This document shows positions 18,112 through 26,518 of a DNA stretch of 64,000 nt, piece by piece. The DNA lies in NCBI RefSeq assembly GCF_002787055.1, contig NZ_CP024808.1, forward strand, positions 396,328-460,327, written 5' to 3'. Each line of letters begins with the position of its first letter. Within the stretch, counting starts at the first letter, position 1. The DNA comes from Candidatus Nitrosotenuis aquarius (lineage in GTDB: Archaea > Thermoproteota > Nitrososphaeria > Nitrososphaerales > Nitrosopumilaceae). The notes beneath the pieces were generated by a model. It saw nothing but the letters and a program-made list of their open reading frames with translations, did no database searches and had not been told where the DNA came from. Made by a program: the position numbers and the translations under genes.

Positions 18112-19338
18112 TTATTTTCGTATTTTTTTTATCTCTTGAGCAACCAGAGGCAAAAATGCACCAACATCAGTGACTATTCCCAGCGCCTGCCATGTACCTC
18201 TGTCCATCAGCTTTGTAACGGTTGGCTGGTTGATGTCCACCACAATTACCTTGACGTGTGCTGGAAGCATGTTGCCAGTAGCAATAGAATGAAGCATCGT
18301 AGAGACCATGATTACCATTTTTGCGTCCTTGAGCACCTTTTTGTATTCACGCTGGGCAATTGCTGTATCCGTAATTACGTCCGGCAATGGCCCGTCATCC
18401 CTAATAGATCCTGCCAAAACGAATGGAATTTTATTTTTGATGCACTCGTACATTATTCCGCGCCTGAGTATTCCTTTCTTTACCATCTCGGAAATAGAGC
18501 CTGCCCGAAACACCGCGTTTATTGTGTCCATATGGTTTCTATGTCCCTTTATTGCAAGTGAGCCATCATGTACATTCATGCCAAGCGATGTTCCAAGTGT
18601 TGCATATTCTATGTCGTGTACCGCCAAAGCATTTCCAGCAAGCACGCCATCAAGGTATCCAAGTTTGATCAGCTCTGCAATTGAATCAGCCGCGCCGGTA
18701 TGAACAATGGCAGGACCGCCAACTAGAATAATTTTGCCACCAGATTTTTTTGTCTTGAAAATGTCTTCTGCTACCTTTTTTGCTATATGCTGAGTTGGAC
18801 GCTCTGATGAACTACTACTTCCCATAAACGCAAATACGTTAGAGCCCTCTCGCGGTCGCTCCGGCGGAGTGATCTTGACTCCTGTTTCCCCAACTACAAT
18901 TAGGTCGCCTTTTCGAACATCGCGGATTGGCGTGCAGCTTGCCCTGTTTCCTTTTACTACAATGCACTTGTCCATCATCATGTTATCTACTGTGATCCAC
19001 TTGCCTGAAAGCAAAATCTCCGTAGTGTTATTGGTAGTGGAGTAGAAATCCTCTGGCATCACCATGTCCTTTGGCGCTGCCTTGAGCACTACATTTTTGC
19101 CAACGGTTGGAGTTGCGCCTTCGCGATAGACCTGTTCCAGTATCTTGTCCAGGTGTTCTTGATTTTTGCCCTGGATTTGCAGCTTGGCATAGCTTGGCTC
19201 TTTTTTCTTTTTGCCAACGGTCATCTGCAGGACCTCAAACTCGCCTCCCAGGTCCATTATCACATCAAAAATCTTGGTCAGTATCATGGAATCAATTAGG
19301 TGTCCGCGTACCTCTACTTCAGATGAAAATTTTGCCAT
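18112..19338 (-). CDS. TIGR00300-family protein (LOR/SDH domain; ornithine cyclodeaminase-type)
   Basis: A 408-aa protein of the archaeal family often called LOR/SDH bifunctional conserved domain protein. The N-terminal about 110 residues form the small LOR/SDH domain (EVEVRGHLIDSMILTKIFDVI), and the rest holds a dinucleotide-binding region with GGPAIVHTGAADSIAELI and a C-terminal VIVVDINQPTVTKLMDRG. Family members studied in methanogens and cyanobacteria act in arginine/ornithine breakdown, including ornithine cyclodeaminase activity yielding proline. That activity here is inferred from family membership only. The start is an ATG. Confidence 0.75.
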   Translation of the reverse strand: MAKFSSEVEVRGHLIDSMILTKIFDVIMDLGGEFEVLQMTVGKKKKEPSYAKLQIQGKNQEHLDKILEQVYREGATPTVGKNVVLKAAPKDMVMPEDFYSTTNNTTEILLSGKWITVDNMMMDKCIVVKGNRASCTPIRDVRKGDLIVVGETGVKITPPERPREGSNVFAFMGSSSSSERPTQHIAKKVAEDIFKTKKSGGKIILVGGPAIVHTGAADSIAELIKLGYLDGVLAGNALAVHDIEYATLGTSLGMNVHDGSLAIKGHRNHMDTINAVFRAGSISEMVKKGILRRGIMYECIKNKIPFVLAGSIRDDGPLPDVITDTAIAQREYKKVLKDAKMVIMVSTMLHSIATGNMLPAHVKVIVVDINQPTVTKLMDRGTWQALGIVTDVGAFLPLVAQEIKKIRK

Positions 19339-19420
19339 GTCCTTGCTGTCTCCTTAGTATTTAGTACCAACTCCGTACGAATTTAAAATATATTCCATGC
19401 ACAAAATTTGACAAACCCCG

Positions 19421-19777
19421 CTATACAGGCAGGATTACCTTGCCCACGAATTTGGGAATGCCGTCCTTTTCAAACTGGGCCACTAGTTGCTCGCATTGCT
19501 CCTTTTGGACTCCCTGCACTATGGCCTTGGAAAATCCACCCTTGTCGCAAATTGCAACAATATACCCAGATGTGTCAGTTAGGACAAATCCGCTGGACTC
19601 ATCCACTACAGCATAGAGGTTTTCCTCACCTACAGGTTCCCAGACATCGGATTTTGAGTTTTGTAGTGCAAGTGCTGGCATTGCCCTGTTGTTTGTCAGC
19701 TTGTTGAGATATTCTCGCGACGCCGCGACTCGCTTCTGTCCCAATTTTAGTGCAACAAAATACTGCAACAATACCAA
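19421..19777 (-). CDS. Hypothetical protein (118 aa), N-terminus uncertain
   Basis: The body from about residue 22 (SREYLNKLTNNRAMPALALQ) to the end (KFVGKVILPV) looks like a small folded exported or membrane-attached domain. The only start in frame is a TTG right after a TGA stop. The neighbouring frame over the same bases encodes a good membrane helix (LIIIALIGIVAVFCC), so the true N-terminus may be in another frame, with a frameshift in the GC-rich stretch near 19720-19740. No family recognised. Confidence 0.5.
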   Translation of the reverse strand: MVLLQYFVALKLGQKRVAASREYLNKLTNNRAMPALALQNSKSDVWEPVGEENLYAVVDESSGFVLTDTSGYIVAICDKGGFSKAIVQGVQKEQCEQLVAQFEKDGIPKFVGKVILPV

Positions 19778-19820
19778 TCAATGCGATAATTATTAAAATG
19801 TAAAGAATTCACCACAATTC

Positions 19821-20123
19821 ATGCCGCTGACAAACCAGGTAATCATTTTGCTAAACGAGATTACCGCAAATGTGCAAAACAAAAAGACGCTAAGCCCACA
19901 GGATGAAATCTTCATCAAGGACACATTTAACAAGATTCTAAATTCAGGCCAACGATACGACGTAGACGAGATAGAGTCATGGTTTGACAATGAGGGAAGC
20001 TGGACTCACAAACCCACGATAGTTCGCATAACAAACATGTCGCATTACGTCCAGTCACGATTTGAGCAGGCGCCAAAAAAGCTCAAAATGATATCAGGCC
20101 ACGACAGCTGCGGGTACGACTAG
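19821..20123 (+). CDS. Small hypothetical protein (100 aa)
   Basis: A soluble, mostly helical protein starting MPLTNQVIILLNEITANVQN. Its middle, RYDVDEIESWFDNEGSWTH, and the ending SGHDSCGYD are distinctive but belong to no family I know. It is convergent with the coiled-coil gene at 20120, with stops overlapping by 4 bases. Confidence 0.65.
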   Translation: MPLTNQVIILLNEITANVQNKKTLSPQDEIFIKDTFNKILNSGQRYDVDEIESWFDNEGSWTHKPTIVRITNMSHYVQSRFEQAPKKLKMISGHDSCGYD

Positions 20124-20350
20124 GACTCGATTTTCTCCAACAGTTTTGATATTGTCCTGCTGTTTTCCTCTCTTTCCGATAAAATCTCATCCAGTCTTTT
20201 TTTTCCAGATTCTCCCGGGTTGCCAGAGATTATCTGGAAATATTCATCATCCAGTGTGTGGTTTGCCTGGAATCTCTTGATTATCTCAAATAATATGCCG
20301 ATTAGTTCGTTTTGCGCCCGGATGAGCTCGTCTTTTTCTTGTGATGACAT
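20120..20350 (-). CDS. Small coiled-coil hypothetical protein (76 aa)
   Basis: A highly charged helical protein (MSSQEKDELIRAQNELIG at the start, REENSRTISKLLEKIES at the end) with heptad-like spacing in both halves. No membrane segment or metal-binding motif is present. Function unknown. Confidence 0.6.
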   Translation of the reverse strand: MSSQEKDELIRAQNELIGILFEIIKRFQANHTLDDEYFQIISGNPGESGKKRLDEILSEREENSRTISKLLEKIES

Positions 20351-20446
20351 ATAGGCGGATCCGCATATTCCACTATAAAACCATCCAATGTTTGTTCGAT
20401 TATCTCAGACTAGAGATTAACTTGCAAAATTTGACAGTTCCAGACA

Positions 20447-22375
20447 TTGCACAGGTTAGGAATTGCATTCGCTAGTGTGACGTGGCTAGTAATTGCTGTA
20501 TTTTTGTTTGGGGCATACAGCAACGAAGAGACTGCGCTTTGGACAATAGGTGCGCAAAACATTGTTTTGCCCGGCATCCTAGTTGGCGCCATAATTGCAA
20601 AGACTAGAACCGAGGATCCCAAATCAAGAAAACTCTTGCTGTGGTTGGGAATATTTGCGGTGTTTTCTGTTGTTGCAGAATCGTATGCGTTTTTGGACGA
20701 AGCATATTTTGGAATAGGTGCATTTCCAAGCATTGCAGATGTGTTTTGGCTTGCAGGCTATGGAGGATTATTTGTATTCTTTTGGAAAAACTTTAGACAG
20801 TTTCAGAAAATCATCAACAAAAGCATTTCATTATTGTCAATCGGAATTGCGGCAATATTTCTGATTCCAGCTGTGCTTGTAGCATTTCAGCTTGGTGCAG
20901 AAGAAAACATGCTAGGCCTTGCGACCACGTTGAGTTATCCAGTGTCTGATGCCATAATCATGATACCATTATCACTAGGACTGATGATATTCATCAAAGG
21001 AATCAGAAACAACTCCTGGGTATTTTTGTTCATGGCAACATCTGCGTTTATGGTTGGTGACTTTGTCTATCCATATTATGAGTTGGATGGGACATACCAT
21101 ACTGGCCATCCAATAGACATAACGTGGGTTTTAGGATACTTGTTTTTTGCATTTGCCGCAATAACATTTGATGGTAAAAAACTACAGCACATATCAAAAC
21201 TAAAACAAGATGTCGAGTTTTTCAAATTCGAGAACATCCACAGAATAATTGTGCCACTAATGCTTGGTGCCATATTTGCGGTAACGTTGACTACAATTTA
21301 CCAAACCCAGACATTATCAGAGACTGGCAGCGATGACCATTCCATAACATATTGGTTGATTGGCATAATGGCTGCATTCACAGGCGCTATTTTGACAATA
21401 AATCACAATCTATCAAAAATAGTCAAGACCAGAACGGTGGAGCTTAGGAGTCAAACAGAAAAACTAGAGAATGAGATAAGACGCAAAAACAACCTAATCC
21501 AATTACAAAAACAACTAGAAACCGAAATTGCGCACAAAAGCCGAGAGCTAGCTCAAAAATCAGCAATATTAGAAAAGCAAAACGATGCATTGATGGCCCA
21601 GAGCGTGGAACTTGAAGCGCAGCGGGAGGAATTGCGAATGCAGAATCAGCAACTGCTCGAAGTAGACAAGCAAAAGGCAGAGTTTGCATCGATGGTCACT
21701 CACGAGCTCAAGACACCGCTTACGCCAATTATGAGTTGGTGTGAAGTTCTATTAGATCACAGTGTTCTAGGCCAGCTAAACGAAGGTCAAAAAAACGCAG
21801 TCCTCAAAATCAGACACAATGCGACAAAAGAGCTTAATCTGATATCCGATATTTTAGATGCAGAAAAACTAGGCCTAAACCAAATGAAGTTCAACTTTAG
21901 AAATGTAGATGTGACATCTTTTGTAAAGGAATTATCAGAAAACTATTCCCCAGTTCTGGCAGAAAAACAAATTCTCTATATGATATCTTGCCCCAAGAAT
22001 CTAACCATACATGTGGATGAGGCAAGGCTTGCCCAGGTTCTCAAGAACTTTATCAACAATTCAATGGACTTTGTTCCAAAGCAAAACGGCACAATAACAC
22101 TTAGAATAGAACAGGAAGAAAATCACGCCAAGTTTTCAGTAACTGACAACGGTGTCGGAATACCAAAGGAAAAGCAACAAAACTTGTTCAAAAAATTCTA
22201 CCAAATAGACACATCACCCACAAGAAAGCACGGTGGAAGCGGCCTCGGTCTTGCAATCTGCAAGGGAATAATCGAGTCCTTTGGTGGATCAATAGGCGTG
22301 GAAAGCGAGCCTGGAATAGGCTCTACATTTTATTTTAGAATACCATTAAAATCAGATGCTGTCGCAGTTGCCTAG
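20447..22375 (+). CDS. Multi-pass membrane sensor histidine kinase
   Basis: A 642-aa kinase. Residues about 1-320 hold eight or so hydrophobic helices, an integral-membrane sensor rather than a single extracellular loop. A long coiled coil (about 325-410, rich in Glu, Lys and Gln) leads to HisKA with phospho-acceptor His419 in MVTHELKTPLTP, then HATPase_c with NFINNSMDF (N box), DNGVGIP (G1), FKKFYQID (F box) and GGSGLGLAICKG (G2). The start is a TTG. No response regulator lies next to it. The sensed signal is unknown. Confidence 0.88.
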   Translation: MHRLGIAFASVTWLVIAVFLFGAYSNEETALWTIGAQNIVLPGILVGAIIAKTRTEDPKSRKLLLWLGIFAVFSVVAESYAFLDEAYFGIGAFPSIADVFWLAGYGGLFVFFWKNFRQFQKIINKSISLLSIGIAAIFLIPAVLVAFQLGAEENMLGLATTLSYPVSDAIIMIPLSLGLMIFIKGIRNNSWVFLFMATSAFMVGDFVYPYYELDGTYHTGHPIDITWVLGYLFFAFAAITFDGKKLQHISKLKQDVEFFKFENIHRIIVPLMLGAIFAVTLTTIYQTQTLSETGSDDHSITYWLIGIMAAFTGAILTINHNLSKIVKTRTVELRSQTEKLENEIRRKNNLIQLQKQLETEIAHKSRELAQKSAILEKQNDALMAQSVELEAQREELRMQNQQLLEVDKQKAEFASMVTHELKTPLTPIMSWCEVLLDHSVLGQLNEGQKNAVLKIRHNATKELNLISDILDAEKLGLNQMKFNFRNVDVTSFVKELSENYSPVLAEKQILYMISCPKNLTIHVDEARLAQVLKNFINNSMDFVPKQNGTITLRIEQEENHAKFSVTDNGVGIPKEKQQNLFKKFYQIDTSPTRKHGGSGLGLAICKGIIESFGGSIGVESEPGIGSTFYFRIPLKSDAVAVA

Positions 22376-22926
22376 GGTTTTTTTTCTAATAGTTTTTTGA
22401 CATCAGAATCCACAATGTACATTTTTGCAGAATCAAAAAACTGCTCCAGTTTCTTCTTTGGGTGTGATTTAGAGTAGACTTTAGCTTGTAGTGCCATTTC
22501 AAGCTTGTCCACATCATGGAGCAGTCTTGCTTCGCGCGTGGTGTTTTTTTGGTATTGCATCCAAATAGACCAGTACTGTTTTTGCGTTTTTGCATCCAAA
22601 TGAGATATGATTTTTTTCATCGCAGAGTTTTCTAGTCGGATTTTTTTGGATTTTGGGCCGTCTTCCGGCGTCAAATCACCAGTTATGGACTCTGCTAGGT
22701 CGTGCAGTATTGCCATTTTGAGGATTTTGCCGGTATCGAGTTTTTTGGCATCAGAGATAATCATTGCAATTGCCGCAACAGAATAAGTATGATCGGCTAC
22801 CGATTCGGGCCGAGCAATTCCTACCTTTTTTTGCCAGCCAGTCCTGGGAATTGTCTTTAGTCTTAAAATAAATTCAAAGAGGGATTCAGAATTTTCGAGT
22901 GTCGCCTTCAAGCAGGCCTGATCCAT
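22372..22926 (-). CDS. HD-domain phosphohydrolase (YfbR/HDDC2-like 5'-deoxynucleotidase)
   Basis: The HD motif is spread over ESVADHTYSVAAIAMII (first His), AILHDLAESITGDLTPED (His-Asp pair and downstream metal site) and LLHDVDKLEMALQA (the final Asp). The RPESVADHTY and GDLTPED phrases are characteristic of the HDDC2/YfbR group, which removes phosphate from deoxynucleoside monophosphates. At 184 aa the length is typical. Its ATG overlaps the last part of a tiny zinc-finger gene upstream on the same strand. Confidence 0.8.
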   Translation of the reverse strand: MDQACLKATLENSESLFEFILRLKTIPRTGWQKKVGIARPESVADHTYSVAAIAMIISDAKKLDTGKILKMAILHDLAESITGDLTPEDGPKSKKIRLENSAMKKIISHLDAKTQKQYWSIWMQYQKNTTREARLLHDVDKLEMALQAKVYSKSHPKKKLEQFFDSAKMYIVDSDVKKLLEKKP

Positions 22927-23008
22927 GATGAACCCTGTCTATATGCTTTGAGAGCTCATCCTTTGTACCAAATTCGGATTGGCAGTACGGACATGAAACT
23001 TTGCTCAT
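22886..23008 (-). CDS. 40-aa single C2H2 zinc-finger protein
   Basis: The ATG at 23008 starts a 40-residue protein with a classical finger: Cys6-x2-Cys9-x12-His22-x4-His27 (CPYCQSEFGTKDELSKHIDR plus VHH). A TATA-like AATTTAAAAG is centred about 25 nt upstream, fitting a leaderless mRNA. The last 14 codons overlap the HD-domain gene in another frame, so the two are probably co-transcribed. Single-finger microproteins of this kind are known in archaea; nucleic-acid binding is likely but unproven. Confidence 0.75.
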   Translation of the reverse strand: MSKVSCPYCQSEFGTKDELSKHIDRVHHGSGLLEGDTRKF

Positions 23009-23088
23009 ATTTTCCTACATTCGATGCTTCTTTTAAATTATTAGCGATAATCAAAAGATAATAATTCCACGTGTGATTACCACACAAG

Positions 23089-23625
23089 TTGAAAATCTAC
23101 ACCAAGACAGGCGATGATGGAACAACTGGCCTGCAGGGAGGCATCAGGATTTCAAAATCGGATCTTCGAATCCAGGCATATGGCGCAGTAGACGAAATCA
23201 ACTCGGTTTTAGGCATAATTCTCACACAAGACCTTGACTCTGATGTAAAATCATTGCTGGTGCAAATCCAAAACGATCTTTTTGTGGCAGGCTCGGATCT
23301 GTCCAACCCGGATCTATCAGACCAAAAAACTCGAATCACGGAATCCATGATACTAAACCTTGAATCACATATAGACAGATTTGAATCAGAATTAGCGCCG
23401 CTTGCGAATTTTATTCTGCCCGGTGGAAATACGGTTGCGGCATTTTTGCATCTGGCTCGAACCACGACAAGGCGGGCAGAGACAATTCTGGTGGAATTAT
23501 CAAAAAAAGAAGCAATAAACATTTCATGCCAAAAATACCTAAACCGATTATCAGATCTTTTCTTTGTCATGGCTCGCTTGGCAAACAAGCGCACTAACAC
23601 GCCAGACGTTATTTGGAAGCCGTAA
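23089..23625 (+). CDS. PduO-type ATP:cob(I)alamin adenosyltransferase
   Basis: This 178-aa protein begins MKIYTKTGDDGTTGLQGG, the family's ATP-binding N-terminus, and carries AYGAVDEINSVLGI and LPGGNTVAAFLHLARTTTRRAE, including the conserved Arg-Arg-Ala-Glu segment of the trimeric PduO/MMAB fold. It makes adenosylcobalamin, needed by methylmalonyl-CoA mutase and other B12 enzymes of thaumarchaeal carbon fixation. The start is a TTG. The tRNA-Phe gene follows 41 bases downstream. Confidence 0.92.
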   Translation: MKIYTKTGDDGTTGLQGGIRISKSDLRIQAYGAVDEINSVLGIILTQDLDSDVKSLLVQIQNDLFVAGSDLSNPDLSDQKTRITESMILNLESHIDRFESELAPLANFILPGGNTVAAFLHLARTTTRRAETILVELSKKEAINISCQKYLNRLSDLFFVMARLANKRTNTPDVIWKP

Positions 23626-23666
23626 TCAAAAGACACTTTAATTCCTGAATTTGGAGCAAGTTTGAC

Positions 23667-23740
23667 GCCAAGGTAGCTCAGCCTGGGAGAGCACTCCGCT
23701 GAAGACGGAGCCGTCGTGGATTCAAGTCCCACCCTTGGCA
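23667..23740 (+). tRNA. tRNA-Phe (anticodon GAA), integration site of the element
   Basis: The 74-nt cloverleaf folds as acceptor GCCAAGG/CCTTGGC with discriminator A, D stem GCTC/GAGC, anticodon stem CTCCG/CGGAG around loop CTGAAGA (anticodon GAA), a 5-base variable loop, and T arm GTGGA-TTCAAGT-CCCAC. CCA is not encoded. The T stem has A opposite C at the pair (53-61) that is almost always G-C. The last 13 bases are repeated at the far end of the element. Confidence 0.96.
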
Positions 23741-23743
23741 CAT
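23728..23743. repeat. attL core repeat
   Basis: CCCACCCTTGGCACAT covers the 3' strand of the T stem, the acceptor 3' strand and three bases past the tRNA-Phe end. It is identical to the copy at 43011-43026; four bases further upstream (AAG plus T or C) are nearly conserved as well. Confidence 0.9.
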
Positions 23744-23783
23744 TTCATTTTATTTAATACCCCGCCCAACGTAGTTATTTGCT

Positions 23784-25112
23784 ATGGTAAAGGCAAGGGC
23801 CGAAAACAAGCCCAGATTAACCACAGAGAGAAGATATGATGTTTACAATTATGAAAAAAGAATAGAATACGTTTTCAAACAAACCCAGAAAGAGTTTTCG
23901 CCTGAAAATCTATCATTAGTTCAAAAATATGATAAACTAATGGTTTCACTCTCTATGGCCAAGGCTACCAGAGAAAAACACCTAAAGACAATATTGAACC
24001 TAAATCGATTCTATGAAAACAAGAATTGGGAAAAAATCACCAAGGATGATGTTATGGATTTAGTCTACAAAATAATGAAGACTTATTCCATAGATGGTCA
24101 GGAAACCAACACTACTTGGGACCATAAGAAGATCCTCAAAATTTTTGTTAGATGGATAAAGCTAGGCTCTAGAGAATTCAGTGAAGTCGGAGACCCCGAA
24201 GAGACCAAGCTTGTCAAACTCAAGAAGGTTAGAGATACCATATCTAGAGAAAATCTCCTAACTGAAAGCGATAGAACTAGACTACTCCATGTTGCAACAC
24301 ATCCAAGAGATAAAGCATTGATTGATGTGCAATTTGAGGCTGGTACAAGACCTGGAGAACTATTAAGTCTAAAGGTAAAACACGTCAAATTCGACAAATA
24401 TGGAGCCATAATCAAAGTTGATGGAAAGACAGGGTCTAGAACAGTCAGACTAGTCAGATCTGCAGTGACGCTCAATGCTTGGCTAAATGTGCATCCTTTC
24501 AAAGATGATCCAGAAGCTCCATTTTGGCCAATACTTACAAAACAAAAATATGGTCAGGCATTATCATATTACTCAGCTAGACAGTTAGTTGCAAAAATAT
24601 GTGAAAGGGCCTATTTAGAAAAACGAGTTTATCTCAATTTATTCAGACATTCTGAAGCAACAGAAACAGCCAATTTTATGACTGAAGCTCAGATGAAGTT
24701 ACGACATGGATGGACAAATGCATCAAAAATGCCAGCCAGATATGTTCACCTAGTTCAATCTGATGTTGACAAGGTCATCTTGGAGAGATACGGACTAAAA
24801 AATAATGAAAAACCAGATCTAAAGGTACCAAAGAAATGCCCATTTTGTGATCAAATGAACAGTCCAGATGTAGACAGATGTGAAAAGTGCCTCAAACCAC
24901 TTGACCTACAGGCAGCAATGGAAAAAGACGAAGAACAGGAATTACAAAAGGACGAACTGACTAGACTAGGTCAAATAGTAGATAATCTGACTCATCAGAA
25001 AGAAGCCGAAGTACAGTTACAAAACGACCAGATTGCAAGACAGAATCAGATAATTGAAAACATGTTAAATGAAATCAAAGAGATGAAAAAGGCACTATCA
25101 GAATCGCTTTAG
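23784..25112 (+). CDS. Tyrosine recombinase/integrase with zinc-ribbon and coiled-coil tail
   Basis: A 442-aa integrase. The N-terminal about 130 residues resemble a SAM-like core-binding domain; the catalytic domain shows Arg189 (EAGTRPGELLSLK), Lys215 (VDGKTGSR), box II around Arg288-His289 (NLFRHSEAT), His308 in LRHGWT and nucleophile Tyr320 (ARYVHL). In box II the usual His of H-x-x-R is Asn285. After the catalytic domain come a zinc ribbon (CPFC...CEKC, about 352-369) and a long coiled coil to the end. It lies immediately downstream of its presumed target tRNA-Phe and should catalyse integration at the 16-bp repeat. Confidence 0.92.
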   Translation: MVKARAENKPRLTTERRYDVYNYEKRIEYVFKQTQKEFSPENLSLVQKYDKLMVSLSMAKATREKHLKTILNLNRFYENKNWEKITKDDVMDLVYKIMKTYSIDGQETNTTWDHKKILKIFVRWIKLGSREFSEVGDPEETKLVKLKKVRDTISRENLLTESDRTRLLHVATHPRDKALIDVQFEAGTRPGELLSLKVKHVKFDKYGAIIKVDGKTGSRTVRLVRSAVTLNAWLNVHPFKDDPEAPFWPILTKQKYGQALSYYSARQLVAKICERAYLEKRVYLNLFRHSEATETANFMTEAQMKLRHGWTNASKMPARYVHLVQSDVDKVILERYGLKNNEKPDLKVPKKCPFCDQMNSPDVDRCEKCLKPLDLQAAMEKDEEQELQKDELTRLGQIVDNLTHQKEAEVQLQNDQIARQNQIIENMLNEIKEMKKALSESL

Positions 25113-26255
25113 GTTTCCACTATAAGATTCGCCTTCAATCTTTTTCTGTACAGTAGCCCTGAAAAATATTATTCTCATAATATCCAGCTCAGTTACTGAG
25201 AATATCTTTAATGAAATTAGCCAATTCAGATAATATTCCACAATCCCAGTGGGATCATTATAATCATCATCATAAAATCCAGCCATGAATTTTTGACCCA
25301 AAGATGCCCTTACTTCTTCAACAACCCCAGGCACATTTAGTGGTGGTGGAGGTATATTTGCACTATTTAATTGACGCATAGAAAGATAATCGTAATCATA
25401 AAGACCCTCACGTTGAATTTGGAGTCTTTTTCTAGGATAAAAGATCCTGACAAAATCCGAGATTATACGTTGTTGTGGTGATGAGTCAGGCTTGAATTTA
25501 GGTGCAAATTCAGCACTCACTAAGAAATAATATCTACAGATAGTTTTCAAAAAATCTGCCTCTATTCCAGGAATTTTCTGGCCGCAAGAATACCATACAT
25601 GGAGATTTGATTCAACATTATCATTAAATTCATTAGAGAAGAATGGAGATTCAGAATAACTTTTTTGCAACATACTTACGCTTCTAGCTATTGCATCATT
25701 ACATAGACTTAGACACTCAGCTTTAACTGAATCCAACTCGGTTCTTGGATCACTTATGTAATCATGAAGAAAAGCAGGTATTTTTTCTAGAATGTCATGC
25801 CTTGCTTCTAATGTGTAGACATCCGAATACTGCTCTGATTCAAAAAATATTCGAATCACTTCTGCTTCTCTGTGAAAATATGGTACAAATCTATTTGAAA
25901 AATGAGTCGGGCAGTTCTTAATCTCAGTATAACAATCTCCGATCAGGGGATATTCTTCGATTAAATCCAGCAAGTTATTTACTGTCAAAATTTTTCTCTT
26001 AAAATCAGCTAGTTTTTTAGCAGAGTCTGTAGGAAACAGCGTTTCTTGTTGTTTATTTGGTGGAATTATTCTTGCTTCAATTTTGTTTCCCCCCTCACTA
26101 CTTAGAAGATAATCAAAGCTTTTCCAATACGTGCTTCTTGAACCACCGAATTTATTCATCAGTATTCTACAGGCTTCACTCTTTGTTATGCCACCTTTAC
26201 CCTCATACTCTTTCACAATATCGATAATCTTTTGATTTGTCTCTTCTAGCCTCAA
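25098..26255 (-). CDS. Element-encoded hypothetical protein with possible N-terminal HTH (385 aa)
   Basis: Convergent with the integrase (15-base overlap of the ends) and divergent from the small Cys protein and rep. The N-terminal about 60 residues (NQKIIDIVKEYEGKGGITKSE, then RSTYWKSFDYLLSS) look like a winged-helix domain. The remainder is a large soluble domain of unknown family containing a Pro run (PPPPLN). The TTG start at 26255 is within a few bases of the paired GTACACT repeats, which it may bind. It could be a copy-number or partition regulator, but nothing proves that. Confidence 0.65.
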   Translation of the reverse strand: MRLEETNQKIIDIVKEYEGKGGITKSEACRILMNKFGGSRSTYWKSFDYLLSSEGGNKIEARIIPPNKQQETLFPTDSAKKLADFKRKILTVNNLLDLIEEYPLIGDCYTEIKNCPTHFSNRFVPYFHREAEVIRIFFESEQYSDVYTLEARHDILEKIPAFLHDYISDPRTELDSVKAECLSLCNDAIARSVSMLQKSYSESPFFSNEFNDNVESNLHVWYSCGQKIPGIEADFLKTICRYYFLVSAEFAPKFKPDSSPQQRIISDFVRIFYPRKRLQIQREGLYDYDYLSMRQLNSANIPPPPLNVPGVVEEVRASLGQKFMAGFYDDDYNDPTGIVEYYLNWLISLKIFSVTELDIMRIIFFRATVQKKIEGESYSGNLKRF

Positions 26256-26260
26256 AAGTA

Positions 26261-26282
26261 GTACACTAGTCTGTACACTTGT
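26261..26282. repeat. Tandem direct repeats GTACACTWGT (possible operator)
   Basis: GTACACTAGT at 26261-26270 and GTACACTTGT at 26273-26282 are spaced 12 bases start to start, about one helical turn. They lie between the TTG of the 385-aa gene and a TATA-like ATATATAAT upstream of the rep-side genes, so they could be a binding site controlling either or both promoters. Confidence 0.5.
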
Positions 26283-26316
26283 TCAATATATAATAAAAAT
26301 TTCTACCATTAGTCAA

Positions 26317-26517
26317 ATGTCAAAAATTACAGAAAAAATTCTCTCTTGTTGTGGCAATACGCCATCTTTTCTGATCACATATAAGATTGGGACTAAATTC
26401 TACGTATGCGATTCTTGTATTAACATAGACTACTGGTCAAGAGGCATCAAAGAGAAGGCAATAATCAAAACGGACAGCGTGAATCCAGAGACAGCTCTGA
26501 AACAGATTCAATTTTAA
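26317..26517 (+). CDS. Small Cys-containing element protein (66 aa)
   Basis: The ATG lies about 26 nt after the TATA-like ATATATAAT, fitting a leaderless transcript. The protein has CC at residues 11-12 and CDSC near residue 39, which could form one zinc site. It ends one base before the TTG of the rep gene, so the two are almost certainly co-transcribed. No family is recognised. Confidence 0.65.
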   Translation: MSKITEKILSCCGNTPSFLITYKIGTKFYVCDSCINIDYWSRGIKEKAIIKTDSVNPETALKQIQF

Positions 26518-26518
26518 A

